This document shows, piece by piece, positions 6,978 to 14,644 of a stretch of DNA of 19,207 nucleotides (the stretch's first letter is position 1; the number at the start of each line of letters is the position of its first letter). The translations under genes were made by a program, and so were the position numbers. This DNA is from Micrococcales bacterium (GTDB taxonomy: Bacteria; Actinomycetota; Actinomycetes; Actinomycetales; Microbacteriaceae), in assembly GCA_947448975.1 (NCBI GenBank), contig CANFPR010000004.1, positions 1 through 19,207 of the forward strand. Direction: 5' to 3'. The notes under the pieces are model-generated. The model did no database searches, was not told the origin of the DNA, and saw only the letters and a program-made list of their open reading frames with translations.

Positions 6978-8131
6978 ATAACTCGAACCGCTCCAGGTGC
7001 GGCAGAAACCGCAAAGATGTTCGGCTCGCCGTATCCGAGCACTTCAAACTCGGCGCGCACCGCAAGAGTGACCTCTGAGATGATCTCTACCGGGGTGAGA
7101 GCGATCGCTGCCCCGCCGAACCCACCACCGGTCATTCGCGCGCCAACCGCGCCGTGACGAAGTGCAGTTTCTACTGCAGTATCAAGCTCATCGATGCTGA
7201 TTTCAAAGTCGTCGCGCATAGAAGCATGCGAACCGTAGAGCAGATCACCGATGGCTCGAGGGCCTTCGGCCTCAAGCTTGGCAACGGTGTCGAGCACTCG
7301 CTGGTTTTCGGTAACGATGTGTCGAACTCGTCTAAAGGTTACGTCATCGAGAAGTTCATGAGCACGATCGAGGTCGGCGATGGTGAGATCGCGCAAAGCC
7401 TTGACGCCCATGGTGGCGGCACCGAGTTCGCACGATGCGCGGCGAGACGCGTAGCCGCCCTCGGAGTGACGGTGCTCGACCTGGGTGTCGATGATCAAAA
7501 TTTCGAGCCCAGCTTCGGCGAAGCCGAGCGGCACGCTTTTTGCAGTTAGGTCGCGGCAATCAAGAAACACTGCGTGATCGAGTTCGCCAAGCATCGATGC
7601 CGATTGGTCCATGATGCCTGTAGGAGCACCGACGATGGCGTTCTCGGCGCGCTGGCCAATGCGGGCTAGGTCGCGCCTACCGAGGTTGGTGTTCCAAAGT
7701 TCGTTGACCGCGACGGCTACAGCGCATTCGATTGCGGCTGACGATGAAAGACCGGCACCTACCGGAACATCCGAGTCAATAAAGATGTCTAGGCCCGAAC
7801 CCCACGAGCCGGTTTTCTCGTGAACTGCCCACACCACTCCGAGCGGGTAGGCGGCCCAACCCGATACGCTCTGCGCGTTGATCGCCGAGAGCTCAACTTC
7901 AACAACCTCTGACGAGAAGGTTGACGATACTCGCACCTGCGAGTCACCTCGAAGGCTGACGGCGGCATAGGTTCTGCGGTTGATTGCAAAGGGGAGAACA
8001 AAACCCTCGTTGTAGTCGGTGTGCTCACCAATCAGGTTCACTCGGCCAGGTGCCGACCAAACGCCGCTGGCTTCGTAACCGTATTTTGCCGCAAAGTTTG
8101 CGGCAGCTTGCAGCGCAATCGGGTCGCTCAA
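6974..8131 (-). CDS. galK: Galactokinase
   Basis: GHMP-family kinase that phosphorylates alpha-D-galactose at C1 with ATP, the first committed step of the Leloir pathway. 385 residues, normal length. Signatures: the galactokinase signature APGRVNLIGEHTDYNEG (27-43), the ATP-binding glycine/serine loop PVGAGLSSSAA (123-133), catalytic Asp175 in GIMDQ and the C-terminal GARMTGGGFGG (330-340). Translation starts with TTG, which overlaps the galT stop (TTGA). A GAGAGG Shine-Dalgarno inside the galT 3' end lies 7 nt upstream, so translation is likely coupled to galT. No other in-frame start matches the family N-terminus. The 3' end shares CTAA with the gabD stop. Confidence 0.94.
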   Translation of the reverse strand: MSDPIALQAAANFAAKYGYEASGVWSAPGRVNLIGEHTDYNEGFVLPFAINRRTYAAVSLRGDSQVRVSSTFSSEVVEVELSAINAQSVSGWAAYPLGVVWAVHEKTGSWGSGLDIFIDSDVPVGAGLSSSAAIECAVAVAVNELWNTNLGRRDLARIGQRAENAIVGAPTGIMDQSASMLGELDHAVFLDCRDLTAKSVPLGFAEAGLEILIIDTQVEHRHSEGGYASRRASCELGAATMGVKALRDLTIADLDRAHELLDDVTFRRVRHIVTENQRVLDTVAKLEAEGPRAIGDLLYGSHASMRDDFEISIDELDTAVETALRHGAVGARMTGGGFGGAAIALTPVEIISEVTLAVRAEFEVLGYGEPNIFAVSAAPGAVRVI

Positions 8132-9219
8132 CGAATAACCTCTCGAAGTCTGGCTGCCGTGGTCTCTTGCGGAAAATCGGCGATGAAAGCGCCCATGGCC
8201 GACTCGGAGCCAGCAAGGTATTTCAGCTTGTCGGCAGCGCGGCGTGGCGAAGTGAGTTTGAAGTAAAGTCTGAAGTTTTCGCCACCGTCGAACATCGGAG
8301 CCTGGTGCCAGCCGGCGACGTAGGGGGTGGGGCTGTCATACATGGCATCCACGCCGCGTAGCACTCTCGAATAAATCGAAGCGAGTTCGACTAATTCGTC
8401 TTCACCAAGTTGCGTGAGGTTTTGCACGTGGCGGTGCGGCATGATGGTGACTTCGATTGGCCACCGTGCTGCGAAAGGCACGAAAGCCGTGAAGTGTTCG
8501 CCGCGAATGAGCTCGCGTTCTGAACTCTGTTCAAACTCCAGGATGTCTTGAAAAAGAGCGTTGCCGTGGCGTGAGAGGGAGGCGTAAATCTTTTCTTGCG
8601 TTGGGGTTACGTAAGGGTAGGCGTAAATCTGACCGTGCGGGTGTTGAAGAGTCACGCCGATCTCTTGGCCTCGGTTTTCGAATGGAAAAACCGTGCGAAC
8701 TCCGGGCATGCGCAGAATCGCATCTGTGCGATCGGCTAGGGCATCGAGAATGGTGCGGATTCGGCCACTGCTCTGACTGCCAAGTGAACCTTCGTGCTCA
8801 GGTGAAAAGACCACAACTTCGCAGCGGCCGATTGAAGGCTTTGTAATGCCTAGCGGGAGCGTTGGCTGTACCCAATAGTTTTTGTCGTCAACTGTGCCAG
8901 GTACCTGGGCAAACGATGGGTTTCGGTTCTCAAAAACCGCGACGTCAAAGTTATCGGGCAGTTCGCTTAGAAAAGCAGCAGTCGATGGGCAGAGTGGGCA
9001 CTCGGATGCTGGCGGCAGAAAGGCTCTCGCGTGCCGGTGTGCGGCAACCGAAATCCATTCGCCAGAGAGCACGTCTAGGCGCATTTCAGCGACTTCTGGG
9101 CGAAGTGACTTCTCGCGGGCATCTGGCTTGCGCTCGGCTTTAAGCGTGGTGTCTGCGTCGTCGAAGTAGAACACGTCTCTGCCGTCTGACAGCTTTTCGT
9201 GCAGTTTTCTAGTGGGCAT
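8128..9219 (-). CDS. galT: Galactose-1-phosphate uridylyltransferase
   Basis: Exchanges UMP between UDP-glucose and galactose-1-phosphate in the Leloir pathway. With the chosen ATG it has 363 residues. The active-site HPHGQ (193-197) holds the uridylylated His195. Zinc ligands of the N-terminal half are Cys74 and Cys77 (ECPLCP), probably His142 (SPEHEGS) and His193. PHRHV (261-265) and GWHQAP (303-308) are also conserved. Start: GGAG lies 4 nt before the ATG at 9219 (MPTRKLHE). A longer frame exists to 9267, but those 16 residues run through the divergent promoter region and lack a ribosome site. It is first in a galT-galK operon, divergent from the terC-like gene with 68 nt between starts. 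No galE (UDP-galactose 4-epimerase) is in the window; galU further on can supply UDP-glucose. Confidence 0.93.
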   Translation of the reverse strand: MPTRKLHEKLSDGRDVFYFDDADTTLKAERKPDAREKSLRPEVAEMRLDVLSGEWISVAAHRHARAFLPPASECPLCPSTAAFLSELPDNFDVAVFENRNPSFAQVPGTVDDKNYWVQPTLPLGITKPSIGRCEVVVFSPEHEGSLGSQSSGRIRTILDALADRTDAILRMPGVRTVFPFENRGQEIGVTLQHPHGQIYAYPYVTPTQEKIYASLSRHGNALFQDILEFEQSSERELIRGEHFTAFVPFAARWPIEVTIMPHRHVQNLTQLGEDELVELASIYSRVLRGVDAMYDSPTPYVAGWHQAPMFDGGENFRLYFKLTSPRRAADKLKYLAGSESAMGAFIADFPQETTAARLREVIR

Positions 9220-9274
9220 ACTTCTCCAATGACACAACCTATAAACAACTCTAGTTGGCTGAGGCAACGGCGTT

Positions 9275-9280
9275 TAGACT
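9275..9280 (+). promoter_or_regulatory. Candidate terC-like gene -10 element (leaderless start)
   Basis: TAGACT, a good actinobacterial -10 (TANNNT), ends 7 nt before the ATG at 9288, and no Shine-Dalgarno is present. This fits a leaderless transcript beginning at the ATG. A -35 is not evident. The same hexamer occurs before an ATG at 18205. Confidence 0.45.
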
Positions 9281-9287
9281 GATACCG

Positions 9288-10271
9288 ATGACCCTCACAA
9301 ACTACGAAATATTCGAACTTGTCAGCATGGCTGTGCTCGTGATTATGGTGATAGCCGATTTATTGCTAATCATGGCCAGGCCTCACGTTCCTAGCAATCG
9401 CGAATCGACCCTGTGGGTAGCTTTCTATTCAGCGTTGGCCACCGGATTTGGCCTGATTCTTTGGCAATTGTTCGGTTGGCAGCGAGCCAACGAGTTCTTC
9501 GCCGGTTGGCTCACCGAATACAGCCTGAGCCTAGACAATCTCTTCGTGTTTCTGATTCTCATGGTGCGCTTCAACGTGCCAAAGCGCTTGCAGCAAGAGG
9601 TGCTCATGGTGGGTATCGTTATGGCGCTCGTGCTTCGCGGCATCTTCATTTTGGTAGGCGCTGCGCTTATCGAAAACTTCAGCTTCATCTTCTACATTTT
9701 CGGCGCCTTCCTGCTCTACACCGCTTGGCACCAGGCCTTCAGATCAGAAGACGACGACGAAGATTCCGAATCGAAACTTATTGTTTGGCTTCGCAAGCGC
9801 ATTCGTGTTTCAAACGAATTCGACGGCATCAAACTGCGCACCAAGATTGACGGTAAAAAGGTTTTCACCCCGGCGCTCGTCGTGTTCATTGCCATTGCCG
9901 CCACCGATGTGATGTTCGCATTCGATTCGATTCCGGCAATCTTCGGAATCACCACCGACGCATTCATCGTGTTCACCGCCAACGTCTTTGCCCTCATGGG
10001 GCTGCGACAGCTCTACTTCTTGCTGGGCTCCTTGGTAGACAAGCTTCATTACCTCAAGTACGGCATCGCGTTTATCCTGGCGTTTATCGGCGTAAAGCTG
10101 GTGCTTCACGCCATGCACGAGAACGAACTGCCTTTTGTAAACGGCGGCAAGCACATTGAATGGGCACCAGACATTTCTACCGAAGCCTCGCTTCTGGTAA
10201 TCGCCGGCTCAATTGCGGCGGCTGCTTTTGCGAGTTACGTGCGCTTGGCTCGAGCCAAGGGCAAAGAATAA
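9288..10271 (+). CDS. TerC-family integral membrane protein (Alx/MeeY-like putative Mn2+ exporter)
   Basis: 327-residue polytopic membrane protein with about nine predicted helices. The two hallmark acidic motifs of TerC proteins are present: EYSLSLDNLFVF (Glu77, Asp83) and ATDVMFAFDSIPAIFGIT (Asp207, Asp213), which form the presumed ion-binding site in two inverted repeats. A cytoplasmic acidic/charged loop (SEDDDEDSESK, 153-163) separates the halves. E. coli Alx and B. subtilis MeeF/MeeY of this family export manganese and some help metalate secreted enzymes; TerC itself is named for tellurite resistance. The precise ion here is inferred. ATG 9288 is preferred over an in-frame TTG at 9255, because the extra residues are non-hydrophobic and run over the promoter. 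There is no room for a manganese riboswitch of the yybP-ykoY type. It is followed by a strong terminator. Confidence 0.88.
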   Translation: MTLTNYEIFELVSMAVLVIMVIADLLLIMARPHVPSNRESTLWVAFYSALATGFGLILWQLFGWQRANEFFAGWLTEYSLSLDNLFVFLILMVRFNVPKRLQQEVLMVGIVMALVLRGIFILVGAALIENFSFIFYIFGAFLLYTAWHQAFRSEDDDEDSESKLIVWLRKRIRVSNEFDGIKLRTKIDGKKVFTPALVVFIAIAATDVMFAFDSIPAIFGITTDAFIVFTANVFALMGLRQLYFLLGSLVDKLHYLKYGIAFILAFIGVKLVLHAMHENELPFVNGGKHIEWAPDISTEASLLVIAGSIAAAAFASYVRLARAKGKE

Positions 10272-10277
10272 CCACCT

Positions 10278-10328
10278 AAATAAAAGTAAACCTCCCGAAC
10301 GTTTAGAACGGGAGGTTTACTTTTATTT
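10278..10328. terminator. Bidirectional rho-independent terminator between terC-like gene and galU
   Basis: Perfect 20-bp inverted repeat (10278-10297 and 10309-10328) with an 11-nt loop. The GC-rich upper stem (CCTCCCG/CGGGAGG) sits on an A/T-rich base, giving a T-rich tract in either direction (TTTATTT after the stem on plus, TTTATTT on minus). It lies 6 nt after the terC-like stop and 4 nt after the galU stop on the other strand, so it can end both convergent transcripts. Confidence 0.92.
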
Positions 10329-10332
10329 GGCC

Positions 10333-11223
10333 CTACTTGGCTTTGGCTACAAAATTCTTGAGCCAGGCCATTAGGTCTGGGCCAAGGTCGTCGCGCTTGG
10401 TCGCCAGCATCACGGTGGCCTTCAGAAACTCAAGTTTGTCGCCTGCGTCGTAGCGCTCACCACGGAAAACAACACCAACCACGCCGCCGGCGATCTTCTC
10501 GCGTGCAGCCTTGGCAAGTGCATCGGTGAGTTGAATCTCGCCGCCGGCACCAGGCTCTTGGTTTGCAAGCAGATCGTGAATACCAGGGTTGAGAATGTAG
10601 CGGCCAATTACAGCGAAGTTCGATGGCGCAAGCTCTGTTTTTGGCTTTTCGACGAAGTCGGCAACTTCAATAACGCCGTCAACCTCTGGGCCAGCAGGTT
10701 TGATGCAACCGTACTTGTGAATTTCTTCGCGCGGAACTTCTACCAGGGCCACAACGTTCGCCCCGGTTCTGCCGTGAACATCCATCATGGTTTCGAGCAG
10801 GTGGCTGGTTTCTTCAACCACGTCGTCGCCCAAAAGAACGGCAAACGGCTCGTCGCTGGTGAACGAAGCAGCCGCGTTCACAGCGTGCCCAAGGCCGTTT
10901 GCGCCGCCTTGGCGAACGTAGTGAATGTTGCCAAGTTCGGTTGGAGCCTGAACAAGATCGAGCTTCTCTTGGTCACCCTTAGCCTCGAGGCGACTTTCTA
11001 GGTCGGCCGAGGTGTCAAAGTGGTTTTCGAGCGCATACTTGTCGCGGCCGGTGACGAACAGAATGTCTTTAAGCCCCGAGCGCACGGCCTCTTCAACGAC
11101 ATACTGAATGACTGGCTTATCAACCAGCGGCAGCATCTCTTTAGGCATGGCCTTGGTTGCAGGCAAGAATCTGGTACCGAGGCCGGCAACCGGAATGACT
11201 GCTTTACGTGGGCGATTTGGCAT
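10333..11223 (-). CDS. galU: UTP--glucose-1-phosphate uridylyltransferase (UDP-glucose pyrophosphorylase)
   Basis: Makes UDP-glucose from UTP and glucose-1-phosphate, supplying GalT and glycosyltransferases. From ATG 11223 it has 296 residues. Nucleotide-binding N-terminus GLGTRFLPATKAMPKEMLP (14-32) is typical. GLGHAV (110-115), LLGDDV (130-135) and GEIQLTDAL (228-236) are the conserved bacterial GalU blocks. Start: AGGAG overlaps the upstream gene's stop codon (TAGGAG) and lies 5 nt before this ATG; the longer frame to 11262 would begin inside the preceding gene. The 7-nt gap to the pyruvyltransferase-GT8 gene implies one operon and possible translational coupling, so its UDP-glucose may feed that enzyme. 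Transcription ends at the perfect terminator downstream. Confidence 0.95.
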   Translation of the reverse strand: MPNRPRKAVIPVAGLGTRFLPATKAMPKEMLPLVDKPVIQYVVEEAVRSGLKDILFVTGRDKYALENHFDTSADLESRLEAKGDQEKLDLVQAPTELGNIHYVRQGGANGLGHAVNAAASFTSDEPFAVLLGDDVVEETSHLLETMMDVHGRTGANVVALVEVPREEIHKYGCIKPAGPEVDGVIEVADFVEKPKTELAPSNFAVIGRYILNPGIHDLLANQEPGAGGEIQLTDALAKAAREKIAGGVVGVVFRGERYDAGDKLEFLKATVMLATKRDDLGPDLMAWLKNFVAKAK

Positions 11224-11230
11224 GGTGCTC

Positions 11231-13813
11231 CTACTTGCTAGGTTGCTTGAGTTCGCGAACAATGGCCTGGAATTCGCTCTTGTACAGCGAGTTCTGAGGC
11301 TTCCATGGCTTCACCGGGCCGGCGAAGTGAACTATCTTCGGGTTCTTGGCGTAGTCCTGAGTCGGAACAAAGTTCCATTCATCGCCAATGCGAAGCGCCT
11401 TGCCCTTCGAATAGAAGTTCATGACGTCTTGATCGTTGAGGTGCAGCTTCTCGACAAGGTATAGGTGGTTCTCGATGAACTCGTCTTTGCGCATGCGGTT
11501 GAGGTTCATCAGTAACACACCAGCGTTGTAGGTGTCGGCCGAGAGCTTTCCGGTTTCATGAGCACGACGACGCAGAGCCCAAGCCTGCTGCGCAGGTAGG
11601 CGCAGAGAAACGCGCGTGATTACGTGCACGAGGTTCGACCAGCCATCCAAGCGGCTCTTCTTGCCGGCGAAAACGTGGTTCTTCACATCGAGATCGTAAA
11701 GTTCACCGACGTCGCCGCGAACCAGGATGTCGACATCGAGGTAAAGCACCTTGTCGACGTCTTTGAGTACCTGAGGCAAGAACAGTCGGTCGAAGGTCGA
11801 CACAGTGATGTGCGACATAAGGTTTACCGAGGTGCCGTAGTCGATGTAGCTGAAGTCGTGGAAGTGAAAGTTGACCTGAGGAAATAGCTTGTGCAAGCGA
11901 GCCCAGTACTCTTCGCCGAGCCCGCGGGTTAGCACGTGTGCGTTGATTTCGCGGTTGGTGTTTCTAACCACCGATGCGAGAACGACCGCTAGTTCTTCTT
12001 TTAGGTTCTGGTCTACGGCGAACGCGAGGTGAACCTGCTTCTTGCCGAACTTGTTGTTGCCCAGGTGCATTACGTGCGAGTCGAACTTGCCGTAAACCTT
12101 GGCTAGGTCAATTTCAGGCTTACCGATTGGCTCGAGGTTGGTGCAGTAAACCTCGGCTGCCTGCACATCTGGAGCCACTAACTCGCGCCAGATTGCCATG
12201 ACCTCGTCACGGCTCTTGCCAGCAAGAATCGCGGTGGTGATCACTTCGAGTTTGTGCTCGAGGCCGTGGCGAATCTTGTTGAAATCGGTTTCGTTGAGGT
12301 CTAGTAGACCCTCGAATCGAACATCCGAGCGCTTACCTGGGGTGAAAGTTACCGGTAGCCCCATTGAGCGAGCCGGCAGGTAGCAGTGCAGGCGCTTGGT
12401 GATGACGTGACCGTAGGTGTGGTACTCGGCCAGCATCTGGCGGGCATCTTCTATGCCTTCAACCAAGGTGAAGTCGCGAACGTGGTCGCCAATCTGAATG
12501 AAGCGCTTCTTCCACCAGAGCAGGTATTTGCTCGGAACTTTGGCCTCAACTACGGCTAGGCGAGGAATCTTGCCGCCAAACTTTGCCTTAGGCAAAACCT
12601 GACCAACGGTGGTGGTGACACAGCCAGAGAAGAAAGCAGGAACCCCGTAGTCACGAAGGCGATAAACCGTGGTCCAGTCGCGGCAACCGATAGGCCCAAT
12701 CTTCTTTAGTTCTTCGACGGTCTTTGCGGTAAGAACGTCTGGGTCTTGAATGTGAAATGACACCATGATCGGGTTGATGTTGGCAGGGTATGGAAAATCG
12801 ACCTCACCCTTGTAAGGGCGGTGCATGAACCATCCGTTGCTGATCAACCAAGTGTTCTCTGGGTACTGGCGGCCAGAAGCGAAGTCTCGGTGCAGCTCAA
12901 CTGGCTGAACCTTAACCTTCTTCGAACCCTCGCCCGTGCGGCGCTCCGGGTTTACGAACTTCTGAATTTTGTCTAGGTATTTTGCAAGTGCACTGCCGCC
13001 AACGAATTCAACGTTCTGGTGGCGTAGAAGGTGCGAGATTGCTGCCAGAGTCTGCACGTAGTCGCCTCGGTTTGACGAGGTTTTGGTGTAGTCGAGCATG
13101 TTGTAATCCATGACCGCAAAGTTGATTGCGCCCTTGATCTGCTTCACTTGGCTGCCATCGTCTTGAAGAAGATTGTGCCACCATTTGAGCTCGAGCTGAG
13201 CCTTCTCGCCAAGAGTTGGGCGAGCGCCTTCGGCTAGAACAACGCCCTCCACGTAGCGGCGCAGGCCCTCGAATTCGTGGTGCTTAATGAGCGCGCGAAT
13301 CAGAGCGGTCTTGTATGCGCTCGAACGGCCAGAGGCGGAGTTGTCTAGAATCTCGCGTGCCTCGGCAATGCCTTTGCGCTTGTTTACGGTCAGCAAGGTG
13401 TCGAAGTACTCGTATGGGGCCTTCTGCTTTGCAAGTTCTAGGCCGGCATCCTTGAAGTAACCCATGGCTGAATCGTAGAGACCGTCGAGCGCCAAGAAGG
13501 TGCCAAAGCCAAGCGATCCAAGTGTTTTAGTAGCAGGAGATTCAACCAGGGTCTGAAGCATTGCACGCGTGTTGATGCGGTTCTTTGGCTCGTAGCCAAC
13601 ACGGATGTGAGCGATGAGTGCGTCTTCGAGAGGGCGACCCTTGGTTAGCGCGTCGGTTAGCTTCTTGTCGAGTGCCTTCGGGTGAGGCTTTGAGACACCG
13701 AAGTATGTGATCTTGAACGAAACCCATTCGAGAAACTTTACGAAGCCGCGGGTTACGCGGTTGCGAAAGAGGGTTTTGAGGATCTTGGTGATGGCCTTCT
13801 TGAGTGACTGCAA
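11231..13813 (-). CDS. Fusion protein: polysaccharide pyruvyltransferase-like domain + GT8 glycosyltransferase
   Basis: 860-residue soluble protein, likely bifunctional. Residues about 1-225 are helical and repeat-like, without a recognised family. About 229-500 resembles the polysaccharide pyruvyltransferase (CsaB/WcaK) fold: TSSNRGDYVQT (245-255), LISNGWFMHRPY (323-334), GCRDW (376-380) and TKRLHCYLPARSMGLPV (472-488). About 593-840 is a retaining GT8 domain: HLAFAVDQN (595-603), metal-binding DxD as LDVDILV (Asp693, Asp695), YNAGVLLMNL (762-771), LNDQDVMN and the C-terminal HFAGPVKPW (829-837). GT8 enzymes transfer glucose or galactose from UDP-sugars; pyruvyltransferases ketalise sugars using phosphoenolpyruvate. 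The product is probably a pyruvylated surface glycan (inference). Start: AAGGAG lies 5 nt before TTG 13813; the longer frame to 13993 covers promoter DNA. galU follows after 7 nt. Confidence 0.82.
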   Translation of the reverse strand: MQSLKKAITKILKTLFRNRVTRGFVKFLEWVSFKITYFGVSKPHPKALDKKLTDALTKGRPLEDALIAHIRVGYEPKNRINTRAMLQTLVESPATKTLGSLGFGTFLALDGLYDSAMGYFKDAGLELAKQKAPYEYFDTLLTVNKRKGIAEAREILDNSASGRSSAYKTALIRALIKHHEFEGLRRYVEGVVLAEGARPTLGEKAQLELKWWHNLLQDDGSQVKQIKGAINFAVMDYNMLDYTKTSSNRGDYVQTLAAISHLLRHQNVEFVGGSALAKYLDKIQKFVNPERRTGEGSKKVKVQPVELHRDFASGRQYPENTWLISNGWFMHRPYKGEVDFPYPANINPIMVSFHIQDPDVLTAKTVEELKKIGPIGCRDWTTVYRLRDYGVPAFFSGCVTTTVGQVLPKAKFGGKIPRLAVVEAKVPSKYLLWWKKRFIQIGDHVRDFTLVEGIEDARQMLAEYHTYGHVITKRLHCYLPARSMGLPVTFTPGKRSDVRFEGLLDLNETDFNKIRHGLEHKLEVITTAILAGKSRDEVMAIWRELVAPDVQAAEVYCTNLEPIGKPEIDLAKVYGKFDSHVMHLGNNKFGKKQVHLAFAVDQNLKEELAVVLASVVRNTNREINAHVLTRGLGEEYWARLHKLFPQVNFHFHDFSYIDYGTSVNLMSHITVSTFDRLFLPQVLKDVDKVLYLDVDILVRGDVGELYDLDVKNHVFAGKKSRLDGWSNLVHVITRVSLRLPAQQAWALRRRAHETGKLSADTYNAGVLLMNLNRMRKDEFIENHLYLVEKLHLNDQDVMNFYSKGKALRIGDEWNFVPTQDYAKNPKIVHFAGPVKPWKPQNSLYKSEFQAIVRELKQPSK

Positions 13814-13818
13814 GAGGT

Positions 13819-13824
13819 CTCCTT
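13819..13824 (-). promoter_or_regulatory. Shine-Dalgarno that fixes a TTG start for the pyruvyltransferase-GT8 gene
   Basis: AAGGAG on the minus strand, 5 nt before TTG at 13813, which begins MQSLKKAITKILKTLF. None of the upstream in-frame start codons has a comparable site, and the 60 residues they would add lack family-like features. Confidence 0.7.
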
Positions 13825-14004
13825 GTTCAGAAAAGTTTTCTATTTTGCGGGCCAGAACAGCTACTTTGGAGCCGACCCCAACTACCTTCAAGGATACCGC
13901 TAACCCTTGGTTTATCGAGGGACGCCCAGCTTTAGGTGGTTGAATGAACCTAGGTGGGGCATCGGTTACACGGTGCAAACAACCGGCCTGCAAGTGAGGT
14001 ACTA
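13825..14004. promoter_or_regulatory. Divergent intergenic region between the PPT-GT8 fusion gene and the lipoprotein gene
   Basis: This is the longest gene-free stretch (about 180-190 nt) and must hold both promoters. On the minus strand TATCCT is a possible -10 for the glycan operon, but I cannot place a -35. Toward the lipoprotein gene there are two direct copies of TAGGTGG (13933-13939 and 13951-13957), separated by a small dyad GGTT-N5-AACC (13938-13950) and overlapping the palindrome CCTAGG. This could be a regulator site, but the evidence is only the repeat itself. GAGG (13996-13999) is the lipoprotein ribosome site. No tRNA or small RNA structure was recognised. Confidence 0.35.
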
Positions 14005-14616
14005 ATGAAGGTTTTGAAAAAGCTCGTACTCGTATCTATTTCAGTGGCGCTACTCGCGGGTTGCGCCTCGCCCTCGCCAAGTCCCACGCCATCGGCATCG
14101 GTCAATCCAACGCCAACCGTCGCCCCGATGACCCCGGCCGAGGCAAAGGCCGCCTACAAGCTAATAGCGCAAGCCAGCTGCAACGCGGCGCAATCGCTTG
14201 GCGTGGTTGAGTCGTCTGAGGCCTACACCGTGGTTTCGGTAAACAAAGAAGAGGGCTACAAAGACTATTCGGCCGCGTACTTAGAAAAACCAGACAAATA
14301 CGGCGTGATATGGGAATTGACCAGCATTACCTCTTGCGCTGATTGGTACTCATTCAGCATGGCCGATGAGGCAGGTCAGGAGGCTGCTATCGATGTCACC
14401 TTCGATGCCTCCGAATCGACCTACACAACCTTTGAAGACTTCGGTGATTCTGGATCTGCACACTTCAAGTACTCGATTGACGAAGGCAAACTGGCCACGG
14501 CCACCAACCTTGACCCTAAGAACCCGTCGGTCACCGAGATTCGCTACGGCAATCTCACAGCAGAAGATCTTGCGATTCTGAAGACCGCCGTCGACCAATA
14601 TTTGGCAACTCTCTAG
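14005..14616 (+). CDS. Lipoprotein of unknown function
   Basis: 203-residue exported lipoprotein. The type II signal peptide is clear: MKVLKK, a hydrophobic stretch, then lipobox LLAGC with lipidated Cys20. A Ser/Pro/Thr-rich linker (SPSPSPTPSASVNPTPT) spaces the domain from the membrane. The remainder (about 40-203) is a mixed acidic domain with a Cys pair (Cys59 and Cys111 from the ATG) that may form a disulfide. I recognise no family. The overall form resembles small actinobacterial LppX/LolA-like or substrate-binding lipoproteins, but no motif supports that. GAGG lies 5 nt before the ATG; a longer frame from 13954 would destroy the signal-peptide N-terminus. The metal ATPase begins 28 nt downstream, so the two are probably co-transcribed, and a link to metal handling is possible but speculative. 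Confidence 0.8.
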   Translation: MKVLKKLVLVSISVALLAGCASPSPSPTPSASVNPTPTVAPMTPAEAKAAYKLIAQASCNAAQSLGVVESSEAYTVVSVNKEEGYKDYSAAYLEKPDKYGVIWELTSITSCADWYSFSMADEAGQEAAIDVTFDASESTYTTFEDFGDSGSAHFKYSIDEGKLATATNLDPKNPSVTEIRYGNLTAEDLAILKTAVDQYLATL

Positions 14617-14644
14617 TTCACGAAGAGAAGCGGGGTTTGAACAC

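Noticed and set aside
13814..13993. N-terminal 60-codon extension of the pyruvyltransferase-GT8 frame
   Set aside because: The added residues run over promoter-like DNA, while a strong AAGGAG lies 5 nt before TTG 13813, giving a better start.
13825..14004. tRNA or small RNA gene in the largest intergenic gap
   Set aside because: No T-loop consensus, cloverleaf pairing or terminator-like hairpin is visible, and both flanking promoters must fit in this space.
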